The notes under the pieces are model-generated. The model searched no databases, was not told where the DNA came from, and saw only the letters and a list, made by a program, of their open reading frames with translations. A stretch of 22,996 bases of DNA from JBAZZQ01 sp041658725. Its GTDB lineage: Bacteria; Planctomycetota; Phycisphaerae; JAAYCJ01. Of this stretch, positions 10,201-16,938 are shown piece after piece (the stretch's first letter is position 1; each line of letters starts with the position of its first letter). Where the stretch lies: contig JBAZZQ010000058.1 in NCBI GenBank assembly GCA_041658725.1, forward strand, positions 1 to 22,996. The letters run 5' to 3'. The position numbers were made by a program, and so were the translations under genes.

Positions 10201-10657
10201 TTCAAAATTAAAGTTTTCCTATCCGGACGGAACGAAGGGCAAGCGAGTCTATCTGGGAATTGAAGCCCGGCTGGGCGGAAATGGGAATCCGCAAGGGAAT
10301 GGCAGCCTGTCAATTTTAAAGGTGGGCCTGAACGGAAAAGAGCTGGATTTTACCACCCTTCGGGGAAAAGGAAACCTGGTGGGAAAGTCCAATAGGTATC
10401 ACATTGGCAGCGGGCTTTTAGGCGACTATTACAGCCCGCAGAAGAAAAGCTGGACTCTTTATGCCTATTCAAATTTTAGCGTACCCACGCGGCGAAGTCA
10501 TCTGATCTATCGTCCTGTGGGAGAAAACCCCTTCACGTATGTCTTTGACATTACTGATCTGGTTTTGAAGGGTGAAAATGAGATAAGCCTGACGATTACC
10601 AACCCAGGCTGGGTGAATAACACATTTTTTAAGACCATTGCGATCAAGGAGGAATAA
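7256..10657 (+). CDS. Large secreted glycoside-hydrolase-like protein, tandem paralogue without dockerin
   Basis: AAAGGA lies shortly before the ATG. The signal peptide runs to about residue 25 (TFAA|TA). The protein follows the previous one domain for domain: DFDNPALYAEW jelly-roll, EFLNLWERDQIA Ig-like region, CWGRSYLFESLPFPSQI beta domain, ITWFTES, FGLQATPVKP, then the barrel. Candidate acids fall at exactly the same numbers, D676 (GVYLDCSDP) and D748 (LDGEQYV), so net indels are zero up to there. It ends after the jelly-roll-like domain (PFTYVFDITDLVLKGENEISLTI) and lacks the regulatory-like and dockerin-like modules. It is visibly richer in lysine than its sister. The next gene begins 2 bp after its stop. 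Inferred: a freely secreted or periplasmic counterpart of the dockerin-tagged enzyme, acting on the same or a related glycan. Confidence 0.82.
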   Translation: MIRRLAYYTVLILVFVSKPSFTFAATASSDNTEIVFDFDNPALYAEWGKTNHNFSGVVQNGELICTVQSDNESGGLYFVSPPIKAFSAGEYPIFEARIKTNKNYMFDLYWFNDSDNTWVGHNKMFQLTGDRYYRNYVVDLSKAGNWRNTTIQLRLGVTTYQAEGAPKVEKGDVVIIDYIKFKKHSQPVNTLEFLNLWERDQIAVRLYNPDLNKEATYKASLVKEGKGKPLSSLTAPDAGKGMVEIVLDAKDVAPGTYDLKIEAFGPDGVKIAEAGKPFEKLKKPVWLKTAAQRQINEVLSPWTAMKASDREISCWGRSYLFESLPFPSQIISQGSPMLTSPMTLKGRISAKDIEWGKGTFELNDQKDYKIGYRTTCEGNVADLEGESYVEFDGMMWFDFKLRLKDPRASLDNLYVEIPLKKESSQYYWLGGVGWDAYQYGGFKEKLNKRFSFMPYIAVCGDQLGITWFTESQQNWNYDQKNAIQLISGKDRNVIRVNLVNIPYTPNQSELEFSFGLQATPVKPWPKKPEDHPGRYCVADSHSGTGIYGYDKALYARYRIRTIAYSNWSDRSMELDPGDKFADLKKAVSECEKYGIKNLPYLNLENVNIQNEGLLRYGDEWISMPDGRWNPKPLKPLYDVYPDFYTVTSASGTWQDYFLWQVEQVMDRLGCQGVYLDCSDPNPCWNPYLGCGYTDRNGQFKPTIPIRANREFMKRLYLLKKKKPNFRIQFHMSAMPIMPTHTFADEVLDGEQYVSKPAIFELPLEKFRAEFMGQPWGIPCNLHVMTSNQGMPGYFDNEKALAFGILHGTEVNMEPSLLFFDRIGRLYDVMTAFGTSQAEFFPYWKNKDKIKVGSPDVAANVYKKGNEVLVVLSNLRKNDVDLGVELDCARLGLSGETYARNYLDDEVCKLDEGKFRTGLTTELRVKIFHVGPKEKLIYAVGRQPTVAEFMGDFSKSNFPPAWEKFSTVHNFVSAETPNSENKFSKLKFSYPDGTKGKRVYLGIEARLGGNGNPQGNGSLSILKVGLNGKELDFTTLRGKGNLVGKSNRYHIGSGLLGDYYSPQKKSWTLYAYSNFSVPTRRSHLIYRPVGENPFTYVFDITDLVLKGENEISLTITNPGWVNNTFFKTIAIKEE

Positions 10658-10659
10658 TC

Positions 10660-12075
10660 ATGACACATCGCGTTATCCTCATAACCTGTTTCAGTCTTGT
10701 CGGAACGGTGGCGTGTCTGGCTGGGAGTCCCTTTGTTCCGAAATTTTCTTCCGATCTCAAAAGCAAGGGGCCGGCGATGGTCCAGGCGGTTCGAGCCGAC
10801 AAACCACCGGTCCTGGATGGAAAATTGTCGGACCTGGTATGGGCACAAGCCCAGCAGGCAAAGGCCTTTTACTCCCTCGGCAAAAACGAACCGGCGGACG
10901 AACAGACGATTGCCATGTTCGCCTATGACGATAAGAATCTTTATGTCGGAGTGGTGTGCCAGGATCCGGAAATGGAGTACCTGGTGGCAGCCCATACCAA
11001 ACACAATTCAGACGTTAATCTGGATGATTCTATAGAACTGTTTTTGGGAATGGATCAGGGAGGAGCCTGGTATCAGTTGATCGTCAACCCGGCGGGAGTC
11101 ACGACGGAACTAAAATGGGTAGGAAATGTGAGGAAAGAATGGAATCCTCGCGGCCTTCAGGTCAAAACATCCAAGTCGGATTCCTCTTGGAGTCTGGAAC
11201 TGGCGATTCCCCTGGATCAAATTCCCCTGGAACACAAACCGGGAAGTGCGTGGAAAATGAATCTTTGCCGAAATTACTATGTCGGTGAGGAGGATTATGT
11301 GGGAATAAATAGTTCCTGGGCCGACTTGGGTTTAGGTTCGAAAAGCTACCTGAAACCGGAACTCTTCGGAACGCTGATCCTGGGGCAAAAAAACTCGCCT
11401 GCCAGCCAGCCCGCTCCGCCGGGAATAACAGGTGTCGCCAAGTGCACAAAAATTCAGACGCCGCCCAAACTCGACGGGGATTTGAATGAGGACGTCTGGA
11501 AAAAGGCTGCGAAAATAACGAATTTCTGGGAGGTCTCCAGCCTGGAACCGGCCCAAAAGCAAACCATTGCCTCCATCGTATGTACGGATACCACGTTGTA
11601 CTTTGGCATTCGATGTGAAGATCCGGATATGGAATATCTCGTTGGTTTGAAGGAACATAAAAATAACCAGTGGCAAGATGATTGTGTGGAAATATTCCTG
11701 GGCGATCCCAAAGCGAAGGAGAATTATGTCAACCTGATGATCAATCCTCTCGGCCTTTACCTCGCCCAAAAGCAGGACAAAGGCGCGGGAACCTGGAATC
11801 CAAAAATTGAGGTCGCGGTGAAAAAAGGCACTGATTTCTGGAGTATCGAGGTGGGAATCCCGTTTTCACAGATACCCCTCGACCGGACCTCCAATCGCTG
11901 GGCATTGAATATTTGTCGGAGTTTTTACACCGAAAGCGATAGCTATGTCAGGAACAAAAGCAGTTGGGCCAAGCTAAACCAGGTTGCGCGATCCATCTAT
12001 AATAATACAGCTGACAATTCGGGCTTTTATCACCAGCCGAAAAAATTCGGAACACTTTTATTGGGAAAGGAATAA
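10660..12075 (+). CDS. Exported protein with two tandem CBM9-like domains
   Basis: The SD sequence GGAGG lies inside the last codons of the preceding gene and the ATG is 2 bp after its stop, so translation is probably coupled. Residues 1-22 form a signal peptide; a Cys near its end (TVAC) is only a poor lipobox match. Two copies of a CBM9_1-like module follow. The first is about 42-245 (PPVLDGKLSDLVWAQA, YDDKNLYVGVVCQDPEMEYLV, DDSIELFLG, WSLELAIPLDQIPL). The second is about 257-470 (PPKLDGDLNEDVWKKA, LYFGIRCEDPDMEYLV, DDCVEIFLG, WSIEVGIPFSQIPLD). No catalytic domain is seen. Family knowledge: CBM9 modules bind reducing ends of sugars or polysaccharides. Inferred role: glycan capture for the neighbouring enzymes. 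The internal repeat shows the pair arose by duplication. Confidence 0.85.
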   Translation: MTHRVILITCFSLVGTVACLAGSPFVPKFSSDLKSKGPAMVQAVRADKPPVLDGKLSDLVWAQAQQAKAFYSLGKNEPADEQTIAMFAYDDKNLYVGVVCQDPEMEYLVAAHTKHNSDVNLDDSIELFLGMDQGGAWYQLIVNPAGVTTELKWVGNVRKEWNPRGLQVKTSKSDSSWSLELAIPLDQIPLEHKPGSAWKMNLCRNYYVGEEDYVGINSSWADLGLGSKSYLKPELFGTLILGQKNSPASQPAPPGITGVAKCTKIQTPPKLDGDLNEDVWKKAAKITNFWEVSSLEPAQKQTIASIVCTDTTLYFGIRCEDPDMEYLVGLKEHKNNQWQDDCVEIFLGDPKAKENYVNLMINPLGLYLAQKQDKGAGTWNPKIEVAVKKGTDFWSIEVGIPFSQIPLDRTSNRWALNICRSFYTESDSYVRNKSSWAKLNQVARSIYNNTADNSGFYHQPKKFGTLLLGKE

Positions 12076-12083
12076 TCAGTCGA

Positions 12084-13169
12084 ATGAAATCCATGACCAT
12101 CAATCGGATTGAGCTTTACCGCTGCGAAGTCGAGGTGAATTTCAATTACTGGTTCGGCAAGCGGGAAAAAGATACGGTTCTTTTGGCCTGCGTTCAGGCC
12201 GCCGAGGCGGGGGGGTGGGGTGAATACCTCAATTTTTTCGGACAGAATTCATTTTCCCAGCTTCAGGAGTATGCCGCGGGGTTATTGGGAAAAGACGCGA
12301 TGCGACTAAATGCCGTTTTGCCCAATGGACCCGACGCTCCTGCCCCGATACGCGAGTGCCTGGAGATCGCGGTGCTCGACCTGGTGGGCAAAATGTCGGG
12401 GCTTCCCGTTCATACCCTGTTGGGCGGAAAAAAACGAGACTGCGTTCCGGGTATGCCCGTGATCCATCTGGGCACGCCGGAGGATATGGCGGAAAAAGTC
12501 CGAAAATGGGATTATCGTTATTTTAAGGTAAAAGTAAGCTGCGAACCGGACCGTGATGTGGCCATTATGGAGGCCATTCGCAAAGCCAATCCAACCTGCG
12601 TCCTTTATGTTGATTTTAATTGCGGGTATTCCGATTTTGACCAGGCCGCGAAGATGATCCGGGAAATGAAAAAATTAAGGGTCAGCGTGATTGAAGACCC
12701 TGTCGATATGAATATTGGGCTGGAAAGGTATAAAGAGCTTCGAGAGGCCAAAACCGGAGTCAAACTCATGATCGACGCACGGGCGAGGAGCCTGGAGAGC
12801 GTTTTTGAAATAGTCAAACACGAGGCCGCCGATATCATCAACCTGCATACGAGCGTTCAGGGGGGGTTGTTCAAGGCACTGGAAAAGGTGGCAGTGGCCC
12901 GGGGAGCGGGAATCCCGTGCATTGTCGGCTCGGACGGTTTTATCGGAATCAGCGACGCCGCCTACCAAAGCCTGGCCGGTGTCATTTTGGACGATGGATA
13001 TCCCTGCGAGGAAGTCGGAGGGCGAATCTATCATGGAACTTGCATCGTCGAGGATCCGTATCTCCAAAAAGACGGAATGATCTACCTTTCGGATAAACCG
13101 GGGCTGGGCGTAACAGTCGATTCGAAGAAAATGGAAAAGATCGTCGTGGAAAAAATAGTTATTCAATGA
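12084..13169 (+). CDS. Enolase-superfamily (mandelate racemase/muconate lactonizing enzyme-like) protein
   Basis: There is no signal peptide, so the protein is cytoplasmic. GGAAAGG sits 13 nt before the ATG, 8 bp after the previous stop; the Met three codons later is an alternative start. An N-terminal capping domain is followed by a barrel carrying the superfamily landmarks: K148-x-K150 (YFKVKV), metal ligands D177 (YVDFN), E204 (IEDP) and D231 (MIDARA). At the sixth strand (DIINLHTSVQGG), H255 sits where characterised relatives have Lys (NxK) or Asp. The seventh-strand segment (VGSDGFIGISDAA) also lacks the common Glu. The superfamily abstracts a proton alpha to a carboxylate, as in sugar-acid dehydratases, cycloisomerases and epimerases. 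As the last gene of the operon it plausibly processes an acid sugar released by the secreted enzymes. Superfamily confident; reaction unknown. Confidence 0.85.
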   Translation: MKSMTINRIELYRCEVEVNFNYWFGKREKDTVLLACVQAAEAGGWGEYLNFFGQNSFSQLQEYAAGLLGKDAMRLNAVLPNGPDAPAPIRECLEIAVLDLVGKMSGLPVHTLLGGKKRDCVPGMPVIHLGTPEDMAEKVRKWDYRYFKVKVSCEPDRDVAIMEAIRKANPTCVLYVDFNCGYSDFDQAAKMIREMKKLRVSVIEDPVDMNIGLERYKELREAKTGVKLMIDARARSLESVFEIVKHEAADIINLHTSVQGGLFKALEKVAVARGAGIPCIVGSDGFIGISDAAYQSLAGVILDDGYPCEEVGGRIYHGTCIVEDPYLQKDGMIYLSDKPGLGVTVDSKKMEKIVVEKIVIQ

Positions 13170-13236
13170 ATATTTGTCTCCGAGCGCATTTGTTAATCAA
13201 TTTTCGTATAAGTTGGAAGCTAATCTCAACTTCTCT

Positions 13237-13399
13237 GTAACTGTTCAGGCCATCCCTCATTGTCATCATCCGGCTTGACCGGATGATCCAAGGCTGTTCT
13301 TCCGAGCAGGAAAAAAGAGGACTGGATCGTCCGGTCAAGCCGGACGATGACAAAGGAGAGAAAATAATGACGGGAGAATACCGGGGTCTGAACGGTTAC
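13237..13399. repeat. REP-like composite element 1 with shared outer 12-bp inverted repeats
   Basis: The outer repeats are GTAACTGTTCAG (13237-13248) and CTGAACGGTTAC (13388-13399), complementary with one mismatch. Inside are two inverted 30-bp arms, 13261-13290 and 13323-13352. The left starts TGTCATCATCCGG and the right ends CCGGACGATGACA. Each arm is itself a palindrome (ATCATCCGG, CTTGA, CCGGATGAT). The element fills the gap between the 3' ends of the enolase-like and HDOD genes, which converge. No transposase is present. It may act as a bidirectional barrier to transcription. The same outer repeats recur at 16781-16913 around a different core. Confidence 0.75.
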
Positions 13400-13406
13400 A
13401 CTTCTC

Positions 13407-15392
13407 TTATCTTTTTATGATAAGTTGATTTATGTTATTGATGAAATTCGGGATACGGACGGGTGTTTTCAGGATCGCATGGCGTCGGGTTTGAAGCCAG
13501 GGGTCGCTGCTGGTGATTTTTGTTTTGTCGTAGACGACAATCACCGGAAGATTACTGACATTGAGGTTCTTTTCCTGTGCTTCAAACGCGTTCGTCAAAC
13601 TGGTCCAGTCTTTCGGGTCGCGAAGATAAATAACCCCCAAGTTGGCAGGGCCATCATCCGGTGAAGAGGCGATGCTGTTGCAAAAAATACGGTAGGTGTC
13701 CTGCTGAGGTTGAAGGCTGACGCACAGGGGGCGAAAATCATGTTCCAGTTTATTTTTGACGTCCTGGCTGAAATCGGGCCAGATTTCGGAATCGGAGCGA
13801 GCGAGCATGATGTATTTCAAGGCATTGGTTTCATCAGGAACGCTCAAGGCGATTTGGTTGAGCAGATCAGTCGGTATTTTTGTTAGCTCGACCAGGTCGT
13901 CAAGTGGGTATAGAAAATCGTTTCCACTGCATCCGAGGAGAATAGCCTGGCAGAGACGATTGGACAAGGCAATCACGGCTGCGCTGTGGGCACAGTCGGG
14001 GATATAGCTTTTGATATAGGATGCGGACCGGTGGTGGTTGACGACCGGAGCGATAAATTCCCTGCCAAATCGCCAGTGCTGCATGGCCAGTTGAAGGATT
14101 TCACAATGATCGATAGTGAGAATTTTTTGCTCGGCCAATTCGGGTGGTATATCGAATTCATCAATGATATCCCATATTTTGACGTAATGATGTGGAACAT
14201 GGTCGAGGAGAATCAAACGTCCCACGTCATGGATGAGGCCCCAGAGGAAAAATTCGTCGGTGTGTTCGGAATTGCATGCTTTCCCAATGGCGGAGGCGAT
14301 CAGTCCGCATCCGATCGAGTGTTCCCAGAAGAATCGGACATCCACGGGCTTGCCTTCGGGTCCTTCGTAATGATTGAGGACCCCCAAAGCCATCACCAGG
14401 CTCCGTATATTTTGTGTTCCGATTCGGCTGACGGCGGATTTGATATTGTCCACCCGTTTTCCTCGCCAATAGGCGGAACTATTGGCCAGTTTGAGAAGGC
14501 GAATGGACAGTGCCTGGTCGAGTGAGATTTGTTTTGCGACATCCTCGGCGGAGCAATTCGGACTCTGGGTCGTGGCCATCACATTGCAAACGGTCGGAGC
14601 CAGAGGTTTAAGGTCCAGTCCGTCACGAATCAGTTTATGAAGTTCCCCTTTAGTAATAACGGGTGACAAGCCGCTAACAGACTTGCCACCCGTCACTTGA
14701 AGGGAGGTCAAAGCTTTATTTGTGTCGATGTTTTCAATCTTGGGGTTCGGCGTTGAATCGGGAGTTTCCTGGGAATTTGAAACCACCGCCATATACACTT
14801 CAAAATCACATTCTTTAAGGGCATCAACCACCGACTTATCAAATTGGATTCCCACCAGGGAATGTATTTCTTCGACAATTTCATTCAATTTTCGGGTTTT
14901 ACCGTACGGACGGGAATTGGCCAGGGATTCCACGGCATCGACCACCGCGATAATGGAGGCGATCATTGGTATCTCGCCGTATTTCAATCGATACGGCCCC
15001 TTGCCGTCGGGACGTTCATGATGAAACCAAATGCCTTCGATGGCATCGGGAAAATCGGGAAAGAATTTGGCCACCATTCTCCCACCAAGGGCCGCGTGTT
15101 GACTGAAAAGGGTTTGGTCGGCCGGGTTCATCGGACCTGTTTTATTGAGCAGGGAATCCGGCAGGATCAGCAAACCGATATCATGGAAACGAGCCGCCAG
15201 AGAGAGGCAAAAGAGCTGATTATCCGTCATATTCAAAGCGGCGCCCATGCTCTTGCAGGCGGTTTCAATCCGGTCGGCCCGGCCATGCAAAGACGGCAGA
15301 CGAAATTCCAGCCAGGAGAGCAGCATGTCCAGATACTCTCCGTACAAACTACGAGAGGACCGATCTGCCCATGTTTTCAGAATTGTTGCCAT
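13407..15392 (-). CDS. HD-GYP-like / HDOD signalling protein with C-terminal pseudo-receiver
   Basis: The start at 15392 has AAGG 6 nt upstream. Residues about 15-200 form an HD-GYP-like domain: H70-D71 (RFHDIGLLILPDSLLNK), H99, and HHERPDG at 124-130. The signature GYP is GPY here (residues 132-134), and the later ADxFDAL motif is VDAVESL. After a low-complexity linker (about 203-250) comes an HDOD domain (about 251-450; VAKQISLDQALSIRLLKLANS, H388-D389 in GLIHDVGRL). The last ~120 residues look like a receiver fold without an obvious phosphoacceptor Asp (LGVIYLRDP, LPVIVVYDK, ILKTPVRIPNFINNI). Active HD-GYP proteins hydrolyse c-di-GMP; the altered motif makes activity uncertain, and a binding or scaffold role is possible. 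It is cytoplasmic, with no membrane segment. The nearest regulator gene is 448 bp upstream, probably a separate unit. Confidence 0.88.
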   Translation of the reverse strand: MATILKTWADRSSRSLYGEYLDMLLSWLEFRLPSLHGRADRIETACKSMGAALNMTDNQLFCLSLAARFHDIGLLILPDSLLNKTGPMNPADQTLFSQHAALGGRMVAKFFPDFPDAIEGIWFHHERPDGKGPYRLKYGEIPMIASIIAVVDAVESLANSRPYGKTRKLNEIVEEIHSLVGIQFDKSVVDALKECDFEVYMAVVSNSQETPDSTPNPKIENIDTNKALTSLQVTGGKSVSGLSPVITKGELHKLIRDGLDLKPLAPTVCNVMATTQSPNCSAEDVAKQISLDQALSIRLLKLANSSAYWRGKRVDNIKSAVSRIGTQNIRSLVMALGVLNHYEGPEGKPVDVRFFWEHSIGCGLIASAIGKACNSEHTDEFFLWGLIHDVGRLILLDHVPHHYVKIWDIIDEFDIPPELAEQKILTIDHCEILQLAMQHWRFGREFIAPVVNHHRSASYIKSYIPDCAHSAAVIALSNRLCQAILLGCSGNDFLYPLDDLVELTKIPTDLLNQIALSVPDETNALKYIMLARSDSEIWPDFSQDVKNKLEHDFRPLCVSLQPQQDTYRIFCNSIASSPDDGPANLGVIYLRDPKDWTSLTNAFEAQEKNLNVSNLPVIVVYDKTKITSSDPWLQTRRHAILKTPVRIPNFINNINQLIIKR

Positions 15393-15840
15393 TACATACC
15401 TTGACTTTTTACACAGTTCTTTTTCGGAGAATTTTGTTTAGCTTCTACCCCACCGGAAAGCCGAGCCGAGCACGCTTTACCACAAACATCATAAATCTAT
15501 ATGTGCGTATACTCTCGGTATGACGCAAAAATCAGAGCAAGCCCCCCGCCGGAAGCTCAATCGTCGAAGACGACTTTTCCGGTCGAAAATCAAATCCGGG
15601 GGACACCCGCCCCAAGTATCCTCGCGTCATTTGATTTTTTAATTTCTTGTTCATCTACCGTGTAAATCGACAACCTTTGCACGAAACCGTATGAGTATAT
15701 TTCTTTTTTGTGAGAGCATAATCCTGTAGGAGAATGAGGAGATTCCTTAGCGGTAATGGCGAAATCCTAAATCATAATGTCTAAAAAGGCGCTCGGAGGA
15801 TTCGCCGTTAAACATTAGGACATTTAGTCATTAAAACGGC
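15393..15840. other. 448-bp intergenic region with nested inverted repeats, no gene
   Basis: No convincing ORF is present. There is an interrupted hairpin (CCGGAA 15549-15554 with TTCCGG 15577-15582, inner TCGTC 15561-15565 with GACGA 15569-15573). Next is a perfect 10-bp inverted repeat, AAAATCAAAT 15586-15595 with ATTTGATTTT 15629-15638, the latter running into T-rich sequence on the + strand. A third pair, TAATGGCGAAATCC 15754-15767 with GGATTCGCCGTTAA 15798-15811, is imperfect (one bulged base and one further mismatch) and lies just beyond the 3' end of the minus-strand regulator at 15841; it may end that transcript. The promoter of the HDOD gene must lie here but I see no clear -35/-10 pair. 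Confidence 0.45.
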
Positions 15841-16497
15841 TTAATCTTCGACAGAGGTCAGTCCTTCGCGGATCGCATATTTGGTGAGTTCGGGGATACT
15901 GTGCATCCCCAATTTATCCATGATGTGCCGTCGGCAGGCATCAATCGTTTTATCGCTGATTTGAAGCTGCAAGGCGATTTGCTTCGTGGAATGGCCTCCT
16001 GTCAGGAGGCGTATCACTTCGCTCTCTCTGTCCGAAAGAGCAACCTCCTGGTTTTTTTTATCTTGCTGAATATGATTGACATAAGTATTAAATACCGCGT
16101 CAACCACCGTGGCGCTAAAGTAGGTTTTGCCTTCAATGAGATGATGCATGGCAACGATAAGTTCATCCCCACCGCAATCTTTTGTGACATATCCTCTCGC
16201 CCCGGCCCGGAGCATGTCTCTTAACGAATCACCGTTATTGGAAGACATCGATAATGCCAATACTTTGGTGCCGGGGACTTGTGAGCTAATCTGACGAGTG
16301 GTTTCGATCCCATCCGACCTGGTTTGTCCGATCTCGATAATGGCAATATCCGGGGAATATTGCTTGGTGAGTAGAATGGTGTTATCGGCACCTTCGGCTT
16401 CGGCGACGACTTCCATGTCCGGTTCATTTTTCAGAAGAGATCTCAATCCATCCCGGATGATTCTGTGCTCGCCCGCCACGAGAACTGTCGTATTCAT
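15841..16497 (-). CDS. NarL/LuxR-family response regulator with degenerate receiver domain
   Basis: I place the start at ATG 16497 because GGAGGA (complement of 16505-16510) lies exactly 7 nt upstream; a longer frame begins only with TTG at 16521. The protein is 218 aa. The receiver domain (1-120) follows the NarL pattern (RIIRDGLRSLL, VVAEA, RAGARGYVTKD). However, the usual DD pair is G9-E10, and the phosphoacceptor Asp is E55 (PDIAIIEIGQT). The MP that normally follows is also lost, while S83 and K106 remain. The C-terminus (about 152-212) is a GerE/LuxR-type helix-turn-helix (LSDRESEVIRLL, STKQIALQLQISDKTIDACRRHI). It is a DNA-binding transcription factor in the cytoplasm. Glu at the acceptor site may mimic phosphorylation, making activity kinase-independent. 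No sensor kinase gene is adjacent. Confidence 0.9.
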   Translation of the reverse strand: MNTTVLVAGEHRIIRDGLRSLLKNEPDMEVVAEAEGADNTILLTKQYSPDIAIIEIGQTRSDGIETTRQISSQVPGTKVLALSMSSNNGDSLRDMLRAGARGYVTKDCGGDELIVAMHHLIEGKTYFSATVVDAVFNTYVNHIQQDKKNQEVALSDRESEVIRLLTGGHSTKQIALQLQISDKTIDACRRHIMDKLGMHSIPELTKYAIREGLTSVED

Positions 16498-16780
16498 TTT
16501 AATATCCTCCATACGCGTCAAAAAAACAGGAGTTAAGTATTTTTATTTTATATAAACTAAAGTGCGATACGAAGGAGTGACTATTCCACCAATTTTTCTA
16601 TTTCTCTTTCGACCCCGAAGATTTGTAAATCTATCCGATTGCTCTACCATCATTATCGGCCATTTGATTAGGAAAACTTTAATAAGTATTTCCTATCATA
16701 TAGAAAGTGGCTTTAATAAATCAGAAAAATACTCAATAGCGGGGATAATTTGGTAAGCGTTTAGGGCAGGGGCGAACACA
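16498..16780. other. Intergenic AT-rich region upstream of the regulator, no supported gene
   Basis: This stretch contains the regulator's ribosome-binding site (16505-16510) and, just upstream, an AT-rich patch (about 16530-16557) whose minus strand reads TATAAAAT. That may serve as a -10 element, but no good -35 is visible at the right distance. A short open frame at 16562-16756 on the + strand has no family resemblance and I do not call it. Confidence 0.4.
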
Positions 16781-16913
16781 GTAACCGTTCAGTCCACATT
16801 GAAAATTGTCATTGCGAGACCGCGCAGCGGGCGCGGCAATCTCGTACCTTTGTCAAAAAAACCAAATTGCTTCGTCGCTGCGCTCCTCGCAATGACAGTG
16901 CCTGAACGGGTAC
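16781..16913. repeat. REP-like composite element 2 with shared outer 12-bp inverted repeats
   Basis: The outer repeats are GTAACCGTTCAG (16781-16792) and CTGAACGGGTAC (16902-16913), complementary with one mismatch. The core is a 91-bp inverted pair, 16807-16897: the left arm starts TGTCATTGCGAG with GCGCAGCG inside, and the right arm is its imperfect complement ending CTCGCAATGACA. The core has the widespread TCATTGCGAG...GCAAT type of intergenic repeat. It lies between the 3' end of gyrA and the upstream region of the regulator. Outer repeats match those of the 13237-13399 element, although the cores share only TGTCAT/ATGACA. Confidence 0.75.
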
Positions 16914-16938
16914 CGAACGCAAGGTTCTTCCCTGTTTT

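Noticed and set aside
3364..10657. Firm assignment of the two large proteins to GH123
   Set aside because: Only the N-terminal beta domain and the FGLQATPVKP segment are reminiscent; the GH123 catalytic Asp-Glu pair was not identified, so I leave the family open.
13986..14525. 179-codon + strand frame inside the HDOD gene
   Set aside because: The opposite strand carries the conserved HDOD motifs; this frame shows no family resemblance.
16498..16521. Upstream TTG start for the LuxR-type regulator
   Set aside because: The perfect GGAGGA at 16505-16510 lies inside that extension and points to ATG 16497.
16562..16756. Possible 64-aa + strand ORF in the intergenic region
   Set aside because: AT-rich, no SD at useful distance, no recognisable motif.
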